This document shows, one piece after another, positions 31,231-40,707 of a DNA stretch of 64,000 bases (its first letter is position 1; each line of letters opens with the position of its first letter). A program made the position numbers and the translations under genes. The DNA comes from Streptomyces sp. GESEQ-4. GTDB taxonomy: Bacteria; Actinomycetota; Actinomycetes; Streptomycetales; Streptomycetaceae. Below the pieces are notes generated by a model. That model saw only the letters and a program-made list of their open reading frames with translations. It was not told where the DNA came from and ran no database searches. The DNA is taken from assembly GCF_017948455.1 (NCBI RefSeq), contig NZ_JAFFSU010000015.1, forward strand, positions 124,001-188,000, given 5' to 3'.

Positions 31231-32176
31231 TGTCGCAGAACAGCCGCAGGCTGCGCCACCCCTCCTCCACCGGCATCCCGCCCGACAGCGGATGCAGCAC
31301 ATAGTTGTCGAGCCCCTGCGCCACGCACTCGTCCGGCGTGAGGATCCGGTAGACGCCCTCGGCGCGCAATTCGTCCACGGTGGTGGCCCCCGACTTGACC
31401 GCGGACCGTATACCGCCGGACTGCCAGGAGGCGTACGTCCGCGCCTCGTGCAGGAAGTGGTCGCCGTACTCGCTCCATGCCCGGTCCGGGTCCTCGGCGA
31501 TGTGCAGCAGCGGCTGCTCGGTCGCGGGCATCATGGTCCAGCCCTCGGTGCCGTACTCGACGAGCCGTTCCTTGTAGTACGTCTCCAGCTCCGGCAGATG
31601 GGCGCTGGGGAAGAACGGCAGGCCGAGCCGGGCGGCCCGGCGGGCGGCGGCCTGCGAGGAGCCGCCGACCAGGAGGAGGGGGTGCGGCTCGGTGAACGGG
31701 CGCGGGGTGACCCGTACCGTACGGCCCCGGTACTCGAACTCCTCGCCGGTCCAGGCCTTGAGGAGGGTCTCGAGGAGTTCGTCCTGGAGCCGCCCCCGCC
31801 GCTTCCACTCCACGTCGAACAGGGCGTATTCCTCGGGCCGGTAGCCGATCCCGGCGACGGTCACCAGCCGTCCGCCACTCAGCAGATCCAGTACGGCGAT
31901 GTCCTCGGCCAGCCGCAGCGGGTCGTGCAGCGGTCCGATGATCGCCGAGACCGTCACCGCGATCTTCCGGGTGGCGCCGAAGACGGCTCCCGCGAAGGCG
32001 AAGGGCGACGGCAGCCAGTTGTTCGCGGCGCCGTGGTGCTCCTCGGTCTGCACGGTGGTGATGCCGTGATCGTCGGCGTACGCGGCCATCTCCAGCGCCG
32101 CCTTGTAGCGGGCGCTGAGCGAGGCGGGGGTCGCGCCGGGCTCGACGAGGTTGAAACGTACGACCGTGACGGGCAT
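31196..32176 (-). CDS. Luciferase-like (LLM class) flavin/F420-dependent oxidoreductase
   Basis: 326-residue TIM-barrel oxidoreductase of the bacterial luciferase superfamily. Recognised by VQTEEHHGAANNWLPSPFA, the RKIAVTVSAIIGPLHDPLRLAEDIAVLD block, RLVTVAGIGYRPEEY and LLLVGGSSQAAARRAARLGL. Cofactor (FMN or F420) and substrate cannot be read from sequence. The start has GAAGGGGGACT upstream. It is divergent from ftsY and convergent with glcP. Its last 12 codons are part of the terminator stem. Confidence 0.88.
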   Translation of the reverse strand: MPVTVVRFNLVEPGATPASLSARYKAALEMAAYADDHGITTVQTEEHHGAANNWLPSPFAFAGAVFGATRKIAVTVSAIIGPLHDPLRLAEDIAVLDLLSGGRLVTVAGIGYRPEEYALFDVEWKRRGRLQDELLETLLKAWTGEEFEYRGRTVRVTPRPFTEPHPLLLVGGSSQAAARRAARLGLPFFPSAHLPELETYYKERLVEYGTEGWTMMPATEQPLLHIAEDPDRAWSEYGDHFLHEARTYASWQSGGIRSAVKSGATTVDELRAEGVYRILTPDECVAQGLDNYVLHPLSGGMPVEEGWRSLRLFCDNVLPRLNDLEG

Positions 32177-32349
32177 GGGAAGTCCCCCTTCGGCGGTGGA
32201 TGCGAAGGGGGACGGTAGCTGACGGGGCGTCAGACATCCAGGGGTGCGGGTTCCCCGGTCCGCGAGCAGCGGCAGGAGGGCGACTCCGCTCCTTGGAGGA
32301 AACTACAAGCTGGGTCCCGCGGAGCCCGATGGCTGATACTGGACGCGTT

Positions 32350-33561
32350 ATGGAAACCGTCATCCTTGCTGTAGTCATCGCCGTGGTCGTGCTCGCTGCG
32401 CTCGGTGGGCTCATCGTCGGCACCCGGCGCAAGAAGCCGCTGCCCCCGCCGCCCCCCGCCGCGCCCGACATCACCGCCCCTCCGGCCGAGCCGCACGTCG
32501 GCGACGAGGCCGAAACGCCGCGCGAGGAACCGCGCCGCACGATAGAGGAGGTGGACCTTCCCGACGGCTCGGCCCCGGCCGCCGTCCAGGAACCGCCCGT
32601 CGTCGAAGAGCTTCCGCCGACCGAGATCGAGGTCCCGGAACCCACCGCGGGGCGTCTGGTGCGCCTGCGCGCCCGGCTCTCCCGCTCCCAGAACGCCCTC
32701 GGCAAGGGGCTGCTCACGCTGCTGTCGCGCGAGCACCTCGACGAGGACACCTGGGAGGAGATCGAGGACATCCTGCTCACCGCCGACGTCGGTGTGCAGC
32801 CCACCCAGGAGCTGGTCGACGCGCTGCGTGAGCGCGTCAAGGTGCTCGGGACCCGGACGCCCGGGGAACTGCGCGGCCTGCTGCGCGAGGAGCTGCTCAA
32901 GCTGGTCGGCACCGACTTGGACCGCGTCGTGAAGACCGAGCCGGAGGACCGCAAGCCCGGCATCGTGATGGTCGTCGGCGTCAACGGCACCGGCAAGACC
33001 ACCACCACCGGCAAGCTCGCCCGGGTACTGGTCGCCGACGGCAACAGCGTCGTCCTGGGTGCCGCCGACACCTTCCGTGCCGCCGCCGCCGATCAGCTGC
33101 AGACCTGGGGTGAGCGGGTCGGCGCGTACACCGTCCGCGGGCCCGAGGGCGGCGACCCCGCCTCCGTCGCCTTCGACGCGGTCAAGGAGGGCAAGGAGAT
33201 GGGCTCCGACGTCGTCCTCATCGACACCGCCGGGCGCCTGCACACCAAGACCGGCCTCATGGATGAGCTCGGCAAGGTCAAGCGCGTCGTGGAGAAGCAC
33301 GCTCCGCTGGACGAGGTGCTGCTCGTGCTGGACGCCACCACCGGCCAGAACGGTCTGGTGCAGGCCCGCGTCTTCGCCGAGGTCGTCGACATCACCGGCA
33401 TCGTCCTGACCAAGCTGGACGGCACGGCCAAGGGTGGCATCGTGATCGCCGTGCAGCGCGAGCTGGGCGTGCCGGTCAAGCTGGTCGGCCTCGGCGAGGG
33501 TGCGGATGATCTGGCGCCGTTCGAGCCGGAGGCGTTCATTGACGCCCTTATCGGAGAGTGA
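32350..33561 (+). CDS. ftsY: Signal recognition particle receptor FtsY
   Basis: SRP receptor GTPase that docks ribosome-SRP complexes at the membrane. It has an N-terminal membrane segment (about 4-23) unlike E. coli FtsY, then a Pro/Glu-rich linker (about 30-100), an NG domain with G1 GVNGTGKTTT at 210-219, DTAGR at 292-296 and TKLDGTAKGG. Length 403. The ATG at 32350 is used; an in-frame ATG at 32329 is possible. Its partner Ffh is encoded at 40897-42447. It ends in a strong bidirectional hairpin. Confidence 0.95.
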   Translation: METVILAVVIAVVVLAALGGLIVGTRRKKPLPPPPPAAPDITAPPAEPHVGDEAETPREEPRRTIEEVDLPDGSAPAAVQEPPVVEELPPTEIEVPEPTAGRLVRLRARLSRSQNALGKGLLTLLSREHLDEDTWEEIEDILLTADVGVQPTQELVDALRERVKVLGTRTPGELRGLLREELLKLVGTDLDRVVKTEPEDRKPGIVMVVGVNGTGKTTTTGKLARVLVADGNSVVLGAADTFRAAAADQLQTWGERVGAYTVRGPEGGDPASVAFDAVKEGKEMGSDVVLIDTAGRLHTKTGLMDELGKVKRVVEKHAPLDEVLLVLDATTGQNGLVQARVFAEVVDITGIVLTKLDGTAKGGIVIAVQRELGVPVKLVGLGEGADDLAPFEPEAFIDALIGE

Positions 33562-33588
33562 CCCCACCTACCAAAGTTGGTATGTGCA

Positions 33589-33631
33589 GAAGCGCCCGCC
33601 TCCCAAGGTGCAGTTGGGGGTCGGGCGCTTC
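33589..33631. terminator. Bidirectional terminator between ftsY and the primase-like gene
   Basis: 10-bp perfect outer stem (33589-33598 and 33622-33631) continued after one mismatch by a 7-bp inner stem (33600-33606 and 33614-33620) and a 7-nt loop. Confidence 0.8.
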
Positions 33632-33642
33632 GCTGTGTACGC

Positions 33643-34308
33643 CTACGCCCGGGACCTGTGCGCCACGTACGCCAGCGTGCCCAGCAGCAGCCGGGCCTCC
33701 GGCGGGCGGGTCGCCGAGTCCAGCTCGGGGGAGCGCAGCCAGCGCACCGGGCCCAGGCCGGCCCGGTCGGACGGCGGGGCGGTGATGTACGTACCCGGGC
33801 CGAGGCCGTGCAGGTCGAGGGAGGTCGGGTCGTCCCAGCCCATGCGGTAGAGCAGCTCGGGGAGCTCGGTGGCGGCGCCGGGGGCGACGAAGAAGTGGGC
33901 GCGGCCCTCGGGGGTCGCGGTGACCGGGCCGACGGGCAGGCCCATGCGTTCCAGCCGGGCCAGGGCGTGGCGTCCGGCGGGCTCGGCGACCTCGATGACG
34001 TCGAACGTCCGGCCGACCGGCAGCATCGCCGAGGCGCCGGGGAACTCGCCCCAGGACTCGGTCACTTGGTCGAGGGTCGCGCCGGCGGGTAGCTCCGGCG
34101 CGAAGTCCAGCGGATGTGCGCCCGGCGCGCGGCAGTCGGAGTGGCCGCAGGAGCAGGCGCCCGCCGCGGCCCGCGCGCCCGGCACCACGTCCCAGCCCCA
34201 GAGCCCGGTGAACTCGGCCACGGCGGTGCACTCCGATGTGCGGCCGCGGCGGCGCGAGCCGGACCGGATGTCGCGGATGCCCCGACTGCTGCCGATCGTG
34301 AAGCCCAT
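33643..34308 (-). CDS. Stand-alone primase-polymerase (AEP) N-domain-like protein
   Basis: 221 residues resembling the bifunctional DNA primase/polymerase N-terminal domain found in plasmid and phage replication proteins, but free-standing. Supporting features are a zinc-type CSCGHSDCRAPGAHP motif near 53-67 and the spacing of acidic and HFF elements (RTFDVIEV, RAHFFVAPG). The ATG at 34308 has GGAGGGGGC upstream. The helicase partner usual for replicative forms is missing, so this is either a domesticated protein or a regulatory relative. It is convergent with ftsY and divergent from nsdA. Catalytic activity is not proven by sequence. Confidence 0.75.
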   Translation of the reverse strand: MGFTIGSSRGIRDIRSGSRRRGRTSECTAVAEFTGLWGWDVVPGARAAAGACSCGHSDCRAPGAHPLDFAPELPAGATLDQVTESWGEFPGASAMLPVGRTFDVIEVAEPAGRHALARLERMGLPVGPVTATPEGRAHFFVAPGAATELPELLYRMGWDDPTSLDLHGLGPGTYITAPPSDRAGLGPVRWLRSPELDSATRPPEARLLLGTLAYVAHRSRA

Positions 34309-34744
34309 GCCCCCTCCAACGGGTCCGACGCACCGGTGGTTACGAGACCGACCCGGAATGTGACTGACCGTGTCCTCGCCTCCGTGCCGAGCGGCGCCTT
34401 CGAGCGGCCCGGGGTGGTGCGCCCGGCTGCGTGCGCCCCTGAGTGCACCGTTCCGCCCACTCCTGGCCGTCCTATGTCAAGTGAATCGCGTACCAGCCAC
34501 CGTGAGTTCATTCGAAGGGGTGGCGAATGGTGGCGTTTCCGGGATCGCCATGGCTGGAGGCGTGATCGTAGGATTACTGTGAGTGCACGAGTCCTGGGGG
34601 CACATGCACTCGTGGGTATGCCGGAGGCAACTCGGGTTTCCGTTCGAAGGGTGACAACTACCGGACGGGCGGCCCTATTTACCGGCATTCTGATAGGGCT
34701 TGGCGCACTCGGCGACAAGTGGTCTCAGGGATGGGGGCGTTCCA
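34309..34744. other. Regulatory region upstream of nsdA
   Basis: 436 bp without a convincing gene. Candidate elements are TAGGAT (34569-34574), a strict match to the Streptomyces -10 consensus, and TGACAA (34652-34657) with CTATTT 17 nt later (34675-34680). An open frame through the right half has basic, repetitive residues and overlaps nsdA, so I treat it as noncoding. The length fits complex developmental control of nsdA. Confidence 0.5.
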
Positions 34745-36220
34745 GTGGGCGGCAACGGCGGAAGCGGGACGAACGCTGACAAGCGCCCCAATGAGCTGCT
34801 CGGCTCGTGGTTCGTGCGCAGCGGCTGGTCCAAGGGCGAGCTCGCGCGGCAAGTGAACCGCAGGGCACGCCAGTTGGGGGCCAACCACATCTCCACCGAC
34901 ACCTCGCGGGTGCGTCGCTGGCTGGACGGCGAGAATCCGCGCGAGCCGATCCCCCGGATCCTGTCCGAGCTGTTCTCCGAGCGGTTCGGATGTGTCGTCT
35001 CCGTCGAGGACCTGGGACTGCGCGCCGCCCGCCAGTCACCGTCCGCGACCGGAGTCGACCTCCCCTGGACGGGCCCGCAGACCGTGGCCCTGCTCAGCGA
35101 GTTCTCGCGCAGCGACCTGATGCTGGCGCGGCGCGGCTTCCTCGGAACCTCGCTGGCCCTCTCCGCGGGCCCGTCCCTCATCGAGCCGATGCAGCGCTGG
35201 CTGGTGCCGGCGCCGCAGGCCCCGCAGCCGGAGCCCGGGTCCGTCCCGTCCTCACGCGCGCGCGGCCGGTTGTCCAAGCCCGAGCTGGAGCTCCTCGAGT
35301 CCACGACGGTGATGTTCCGCCAGTGGGACGCCCAGTGCGGCGGCGGCCTGCGCCGCAAGGCCGTCGTCGGCCAGCTGCACGAGGTGACCGACCTCCTTCA
35401 GGAGCCCCAGCCCGAGTCCACCACCCGCACGCTGTTCAAGGTCGCCGCCGAGCTGGCCGAGCTGGCCGGCTGGATGTCGTACGACATCGGACTCCAGCCC
35501 ACCGCGCAGAAGTACTTCGTCCTCGCCCTGCATGCCGCGAAGGAAGCGGGCGACAAGCCGCTCGGCTCGTACATCCTGTCCAGCATGAGCCGCCAGATGA
35601 TCCACCTCGGGCGGCCCGATGACGCGCTGGAGCTGATCCACCTCGCGCAGTACGGCAGCCGGGACTGCGCGAGCCCCCGCACCCAGTCGATGCTGTATGC
35701 GATGGAGGCCCGGGCCTACGCCAATATGGGCCAGCCCGGCAAGTGTAAGCGGGCGGTGCGGATGGCCGAGGACACCTTCGGCGAGGCCGGCGAGTGGGAC
35801 GAGCCCGACCCCGACTGGATCCGCTTCTTCTCCGAGGCCGAGCTGTACGGCGAGAACTCCCACTCCTTCCGCGACCTCGCCTATGTGGCGGGCCGCAGCC
35901 CCGCCTACGCGTCCCTCGCCGAGCCCCTGATGCAGCGGGCCGTCGACCTCTTCGCCAAGGACACCGAGCATCAGCGGTCGTATGCGCTGAACGCGATCGG
36001 GATGGCCACCGTGTATCTGCTGCGACGGGAGCCCGAGCAGGCCTCCGTCCTCGCCGTCGAGGCCATGGAGATCGCCAAGAAGGTCCGCTCCGAGCGGGTG
36101 AACACTCGTATCCGAAAGACGGTCGACACGGCCGTACGCGACTTCGGTGATCTCGCCGAGGTCGTGGACCTCACGGACCGGCTCGCCATCGAGCTGCCCG
36201 AGACCGCCGAAGCGGTCTGA
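34745..36220 (+). CDS. nsdA: Negative regulator of sporulation and antibiotic production NsdA
   Basis: 491-residue regulator with an N-terminal helix-rich domain (DKRPNELLGSWFVRSGWSKG, then RVRRWLDGENPREPIPRIL, similar in pattern to a HTH used by Streptomyces regulators). It has a short hydrophobic stretch near 135-145 (RRGFLGTSLALSAGPS) and a C-terminal TPR-like region (about 195-480). It matches from memory the S. coelicolor NsdA start and domain layout; nsdA loss raises sporulation and antibiotic output there. The GTG at 34745 has a GGGGG site 8 nt upstream. Confidence 0.92.
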   Translation: MGGNGGSGTNADKRPNELLGSWFVRSGWSKGELARQVNRRARQLGANHISTDTSRVRRWLDGENPREPIPRILSELFSERFGCVVSVEDLGLRAARQSPSATGVDLPWTGPQTVALLSEFSRSDLMLARRGFLGTSLALSAGPSLIEPMQRWLVPAPQAPQPEPGSVPSSRARGRLSKPELELLESTTVMFRQWDAQCGGGLRRKAVVGQLHEVTDLLQEPQPESTTRTLFKVAAELAELAGWMSYDIGLQPTAQKYFVLALHAAKEAGDKPLGSYILSSMSRQMIHLGRPDDALELIHLAQYGSRDCASPRTQSMLYAMEARAYANMGQPGKCKRAVRMAEDTFGEAGEWDEPDPDWIRFFSEAELYGENSHSFRDLAYVAGRSPAYASLAEPLMQRAVDLFAKDTEHQRSYALNAIGMATVYLLRREPEQASVLAVEAMEIAKKVRSERVNTRIRKTVDTAVRDFGDLAEVVDLTDRLAIELPETAEAV

Positions 36221-36232
36221 CACCTCAGAACC

Positions 36233-36309
36233 CCGGCCGCGGCCGGCCCTCCCGACTGCCCGACTCGGCTCCCCCATGCCAGGTCATTCGGAAGGCCGGC
36301 CGTGGCCGG
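36233..36309 (+). terminator. Long-armed hairpin after nsdA
   Basis: 16-nt arms 36233-36248 and 36294-36309 (CCGGCCGCGGCCGGCC against its complement, one G-T pair) with a 45-nt loop. No T-run, so termination is less certain. Confidence 0.45.
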
Positions 36310-36370
36310 ACCCGGAAGGTTGCGCCACGATAACGATCGCGCGACCCGACATCCGGCAGTTCATCGATGC

Positions 36371-36406
36371 GTAACACGCAGGGCGCCTTCGTCACGTCGG
36401 CGAAAC
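36371..36406 (+). promoter_or_regulatory. Candidate GlnR operator upstream of amtB
   Basis: GTCAC-N6-GAAAC (36391-36406) matches the actinobacterial GlnR half-site pair. A second GTAAC (36371-36375) lies 20 bp upstream with a degenerate partner. It is 121 bp before the amtB start. GlnR activates amtB-glnK-glnD under nitrogen limitation in S. coelicolor (established). Confidence 0.6.
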
Positions 36407-36526
36407 AACGAGGGGCTTCCATCGAAACGGCGCTGCGCCAATCTCAGGGCGCATAAACCGGCTCACGCCTCAAATCCGCTCAAGGCTTCGCCCGCACGGG
36501 GCCGTACCAACGACGAGGAGACGCCG

Positions 36527-37867
36527 ATGGCATCAGCCGCCATCACGCTAGCCGCAGACGCTCCCACGCTGTCTGCCGCAAACACCGGGTTCATGCTGAT
36601 CTGTTCGGCGCTGGTGTTGCTCATGACCCCCGGTCTCGCCTTCTTCTACGGCGGCATGGTCCGGGTCAAGAGCACCCTGAACATGTTGATGATGAGCTTC
36701 ATCAGCATCGGCATCGTCACCATGCTGTGGGTGTTGTACGGCTTCTCCATGGCCTTCGGGTCTGACAACGGCAGCATCATCGGCTGGACCTCGGACTACG
36801 TCGGACTCAGCGGCATCGAGACCGGTGACCTGTGGTCCGGCTACACCATCCCGGTCCTCGCCTTCATGGTCTTCCAGCTGATGTTCGCGATCATCACGCC
36901 CGCCCTGATAAGCGGTGCTCTCGCGGACCGCGTGAAGTTCACCGCCTGGGCGCTGTTCGTCGCCCTGTGGGCCACGATCGTGTACTTCCCGGTCGCCCAC
37001 TGGGTCTGGGGCACCGGCGGCTGGGCCTTCGAGCTCGGAGTGATCGACTTCGCCGGTGGTACGGCGGTCCACATCAACGCCGGTGCCGCCGCGCTCGGCG
37101 TGATCCTGGTCATCGGCAAGCGCGTCGGCTTCAAAAAGGACCCGATGCGCCCGCACAGCCTGCCGCTGGTCATGCTCGGCGCCGGTCTGCTGTGGTTCGG
37201 CTGGTTCGGCTTCAACGCCGGCTCGTGGCTCGGCAACGACGACGGCGTCGGCGCGCTGATGTTCGTCAACACGCAGGTCGCCACCGCCGCCGCCATGCTG
37301 GCCTGGCTGGTCTACGAGAAGATCCGCCACGGCGCGTTCACCACGCTGGGCGCCGCCTCCGGCGCGGTCGCCGGTCTGGTCGCGATCACCCCGTCCGGTG
37401 GCGCGGTCTCCCCGATCGGCGCGATCGTCGTCGGTGTCGTCGCCGGTCTGCTGTGCGCCATGGCCGTCGGCCTGAAGTACAAGCTCGGTTACGACGACTC
37501 GCTCGACGTCGTCGGCGTCCACCTCGTCGGCGGTGTCGTCGGCTCCCTGCTCGTCGGCCTGCTGGCCAGCGGCAAGGGCCAGTCCGAGGTCGAGGGTCTC
37601 TTCTACGGCGGCGGCCTGGACCAGTTCTGGAAGCAGTGCGCCGGTGTCTTCGCCGTCCTCGCCTACTCCCTGATCGTCTCCGCGGTCCTCGCCTTCATCC
37701 TCGACAAGACCATCGGCATGCGGGTTCCCGAGGACGTGGAGGTCGCCGGTATCGACCAGGCCGAGCACGCCGAGACCGCATACGACTTCAGCGGCGCCGG
37801 CGGTGGCTACGACCGCGGTGCCGTCCCGGCCCCGCCCGCGTCTGAGTCCAAGAAGGTGGACGCATGA
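36527..37867 (+). CDS. amtB: Ammonium transporter AmtB
   Basis: 446-residue ammonium channel with 11 predicted membrane segments. Family motifs are MTPGLAFFYGGMVRVKS, FFYGG and GALADRVKFTAWALFVALWAT, and the conserved pore-lining histidines lie in HINAGAAALGVILVIGKR and HLVGGVVGSLLVGLLA. The ATG at 36527 has CGAGGAG 6 nt upstream. Its stop codon overlaps the glnK start (ATGA). The gene is the first of the amtB-glnK-glnD nitrogen operon, with a GlnR-type operator upstream. Confidence 0.96.
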   Translation: MASAAITLAADAPTLSAANTGFMLICSALVLLMTPGLAFFYGGMVRVKSTLNMLMMSFISIGIVTMLWVLYGFSMAFGSDNGSIIGWTSDYVGLSGIETGDLWSGYTIPVLAFMVFQLMFAIITPALISGALADRVKFTAWALFVALWATIVYFPVAHWVWGTGGWAFELGVIDFAGGTAVHINAGAAALGVILVIGKRVGFKKDPMRPHSLPLVMLGAGLLWFGWFGFNAGSWLGNDDGVGALMFVNTQVATAAAMLAWLVYEKIRHGAFTTLGAASGAVAGLVAITPSGGAVSPIGAIVVGVVAGLLCAMAVGLKYKLGYDDSLDVVGVHLVGGVVGSLLVGLLASGKGQSEVEGLFYGGGLDQFWKQCAGVFAVLAYSLIVSAVLAFILDKTIGMRVPEDVEVAGIDQAEHAETAYDFSGAGGGYDRGAVPAPPASESKKVDA

Positions 37868-38202
37868 AGCTCATCACCGCCGTCGTCAAGCCACACCGGC
37901 TCGACGAGATCAAGGAAGCCCTCCAGGCCTTCGGGGTCCACGGACTGACGGTCACCGAGGCGAGCGGCTACGGTCGTCAGCGGGGCCACACCGAGGTCTA
38001 CCGGGGCGCCGAGTACACGGTCGACCTGGTCCCCAAGATCCGTATCGAGGTCCTCGCCGAGGACGACGACGCCGAGCAGCTGATCGACGTCATCGTCAAG
38101 GCCGCCCGTACCGGCAAGATCGGTGACGGAAAGGTCTGGTCCCTCCCGGTCGAGACGGCCGTACGGGTCCGGACCGGCGAGCGCGGACCCGACGCGCTGT
38201 AA
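37864..38202 (+). CDS. glnK: Nitrogen regulatory PII protein GlnK
   Basis: 112-residue PII protein: MKLITAVVKPHRLDEIKEAL start, T-loop YRGAEYTVDLVPK with the modifiable Tyr51, and C-terminal IGDGKVWSLPVETAVRVRTGERG. In Streptomyces the T-loop tyrosine is adenylylated by GlnD rather than uridylylated (family knowledge). The start overlaps the amtB stop codon, so channel and regulator are coupled. PII binds AmtB and controls ammonium flux. Confidence 0.97.
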   Translation: MKLITAVVKPHRLDEIKEALQAFGVHGLTVTEASGYGRQRGHTEVYRGAEYTVDLVPKIRIEVLAEDDDAEQLIDVIVKAARTGKIGDGKVWSLPVETAVRVRTGERGPDAL

Positions 38203-38226
38203 GAGAAGAAGAACAGGAGTCGCTGG

Positions 38227-40677
38227 GTGACGAGTACGGGCGTACGTACGGAAGCAGAGGACTCGGGACCCAGCGGCTACGCGGCGGCCCGGCTGCGCCT
38301 CCTCCAAGAGGGGGCGCGGTCCGGGCCGCCGCGCCGTACAGCCCTCGCCGAACTGACCGACGACTGGCTGTCGGGGCTGTTCGGGGCGGGCGCCGACGGG
38401 CTCAAGGGCGCCTCCCTGATCGCGGTCGGCGGCTACGGCCGCGGCGAGCTGTCCCCGCGCAGCGACCTCGATCTGCTCCTGCTGCACGACGGCACCGACT
38501 CGGACGCGGTCGCTGCGCTGGCCGACCGCATCTGGTATCCGGTGTGGGACCTGGGCCTGGCCCTCGACCACTCGGTGCGGACACCGGCCGAGGCCCGCAA
38601 GACCGCCGCCGAGGATTTGAAAGTCCAACTCGGTCTCCTGGACGCCCGGCACATCGCGGGCGACCTCGGCCTGACGGCGGGACTGCGCACGGCTGTCCTC
38701 GCCGACTGGCGCAACCAGGCGCCGAAACGTCTCCCCGAGCTCCAGGAGCTGTGCGCCGAGCGCGCCGAGCGCCAGGGTGAGCTGCAGTACCTGCTGGAGC
38801 CGGACCTGAAGGAGGCCCGCGGCGGCCTCCGTGACGCCACCGCCCTGCGCGCCGTCGCCGCTTCCTGGCTGGCCGACGCCCCGCGCGAGGGCCTCGACGA
38901 CGCCCGGCGCCGACTGCTCGACGTACGCGACGCCCTGCATCTGGCGACGGGCCGGGCCACCGACCGGCTGTCCCTCCAGGAGCAGGACCAGGTCGCCGCC
39001 GAGCTGGGACTCCTCGACGCCGACACCCTGCTGCGGCAGGTGTACGAGGCGGCGCGCGTCGTGTCGTATGCGAGCGATGTCACCTGGCGTGAAGTGGGGC
39101 GCGTGCTGCGGTCGCGAGCCGTGCGGCCGCGGCTGCGCGCCATGCTGGGCGGCGGGAAGCCGGTCGCCGAGCGGTCCCCGCTGGCCGAGGGCGTGGTGGA
39201 ACAGGACGGCGAGGTGGTGCTCGCCCGCGCCGCGCGCCCCGAACGCGACCCCGTGCTGCCCCTGCGCGCCGCTGCCGCCGCTGCGGAAGCCGGCCTGCCG
39301 CTCTCCCTGCACGCCGTACGGCGCATGGCGGCCACCACACGCCCCCTGCCCACGCCCTGGCCCGCCGAGGCACGCGAGCAGCTGGTCACCCTGCTGGGCT
39401 CCGGCCGTCCCACTATCGAGGTGTGGGAGGCGCTGGAGGCCGAGGGCCTGATCACCCGCATGCTCCCCGACTGGGAGCGGGTCCGCTGCCGCCCGCAGCG
39501 CAACGCCGTGCACATCTGGACCGTCGACCGGCATCTCATCGAGACCGCCGTCCGCGCCTCCGACTTCGCCCGCCGGGTCAGCCGCCCCGACCTGCTCCTG
39601 GTCTCCGCGCTGCTGCACGACATCGGCAAGGGCTGGCCCGGCGACCACTCGGTGGCCGGCGAGATCATCGCCCGCGACGTGGCGGCCCGGATCGGCTTCG
39701 ACCGCGAGGACGTCGCCGTGCTCGCCACGCTCGTACGGCATCACCTGCTGCTCGTCGAGACGGCCACCCGGCGTGACCTGGAGGACCCGGCCACCGTGCG
39801 CGCGGTCGCCGAGGCGGTCGGCACGCAGGGCACGCTGGAGCTGCTGCACGCGCTGACCGAGGCGGACGCGCTGGCCACCGGCCCGGCCGCCTGGTCGTCC
39901 TGGCGCGGATCCCTCGTCGCCGACCTGGTGAAGCGGGTCTCGGCGGTGCTCGCCGGGGACGTGCCGGAGGAACCGGAGGCCGCCGCGCCCACCGCCGAGC
40001 AGGAACGGCTCGCCATCGAGGCGGTCGCGACCGGCAGCCCCGTGCTGTCGCTGCGCGCGCAGACCGAGCCGCCGACGGAGGACCAGCCGACCGGCGAGCC
40101 CGAACCGCTCGGCGTCGAGCTCCTCATCGCCGTACCGGACCAGAAGGGCGTGCTGCCCGCCGTGGCCGGTGTGCTGGCGATGCACCGGCTGACGGTACGG
40201 ACCGCGGAACTGCGGGCCCTGGACCTGCCGGACGGCGTCGAGGGGTCCGTCCTGCTCCTCGACTGGCGGGTCGCCGCCGAGTACGGCTCCCTGCCCCAGG
40301 CCGCCCGGCTGCGCGCCGATCTCGTACGCGCCCTGGACGGTTCCCTCGACATCGCGGGCCGCCTAGCCGAGCGCGACGCGGCCTATCCCCGGCGCCGGGG
40401 CGTCGTGGCACCGCCACCCCGGGTGACGGTCGCAGCGGGGGCGGCATCGCGGCTCGCGACGGTCATCGAGGTGCGCGCCCACGACGCGCCTGGACTCCTG
40501 CACCGGATCGGACGCGCGCTGGAGGACGCGGGCGTACGGGTCCGCAGCGCGCATGTGTCGACGCTGGGCGCGAACGCGGTGGACGCCTTCTACGTCACCG
40601 GTGCGAAGGGCGCACCGCTGCCGACCGAGGAAGCGGGAGCGGTGGCACGGAAGCTGGAGGAGACGCTGCGGGCGTGA
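38227..40677 (+). CDS. glnD: PII (de)adenylyltransferase GlnD
   Basis: 816-residue bifunctional enzyme modifying GlnK. Order of domains: nucleotidyltransferase (GGYGRGELSPRSDLD at 68-82), an HD hydrolase domain (HDIGKG at 464-469 and the conserved metal-binding pattern after it), and two C-terminal ACT domains (from about 628 and 744) sensing glutamine. In actinobacteria it transfers AMP to GlnK Tyr51. GTG start with AGGAG upstream, 24 bp after glnK. Length is shorter than E. coli GlnD (about 890), normal for Streptomyces. Confidence 0.95.
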   Translation: MTSTGVRTEAEDSGPSGYAAARLRLLQEGARSGPPRRTALAELTDDWLSGLFGAGADGLKGASLIAVGGYGRGELSPRSDLDLLLLHDGTDSDAVAALADRIWYPVWDLGLALDHSVRTPAEARKTAAEDLKVQLGLLDARHIAGDLGLTAGLRTAVLADWRNQAPKRLPELQELCAERAERQGELQYLLEPDLKEARGGLRDATALRAVAASWLADAPREGLDDARRRLLDVRDALHLATGRATDRLSLQEQDQVAAELGLLDADTLLRQVYEAARVVSYASDVTWREVGRVLRSRAVRPRLRAMLGGGKPVAERSPLAEGVVEQDGEVVLARAARPERDPVLPLRAAAAAAEAGLPLSLHAVRRMAATTRPLPTPWPAEAREQLVTLLGSGRPTIEVWEALEAEGLITRMLPDWERVRCRPQRNAVHIWTVDRHLIETAVRASDFARRVSRPDLLLVSALLHDIGKGWPGDHSVAGEIIARDVAARIGFDREDVAVLATLVRHHLLLVETATRRDLEDPATVRAVAEAVGTQGTLELLHALTEADALATGPAAWSSWRGSLVADLVKRVSAVLAGDVPEEPEAAAPTAEQERLAIEAVATGSPVLSLRAQTEPPTEDQPTGEPEPLGVELLIAVPDQKGVLPAVAGVLAMHRLTVRTAELRALDLPDGVEGSVLLLDWRVAAEYGSLPQAARLRADLVRALDGSLDIAGRLAERDAAYPRRRGVVAPPPRVTVAAGAASRLATVIEVRAHDAPGLLHRIGRALEDAGVRVRSAHVSTLGANAVDAFYVTGAKGAPLPTEEAGAVARKLEETLRA

Positions 40678-40707
40678 CCTCGCGGTCGCGTTACGCGTTG
40701 AGCGGAT

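Noticed and set aside
34114..34779. 221-residue plus-strand frame before nsdA
   Set aside because: Overlaps both the primase-like gene and the nsdA start, with arginine-rich uneven composition and no ribosome site.
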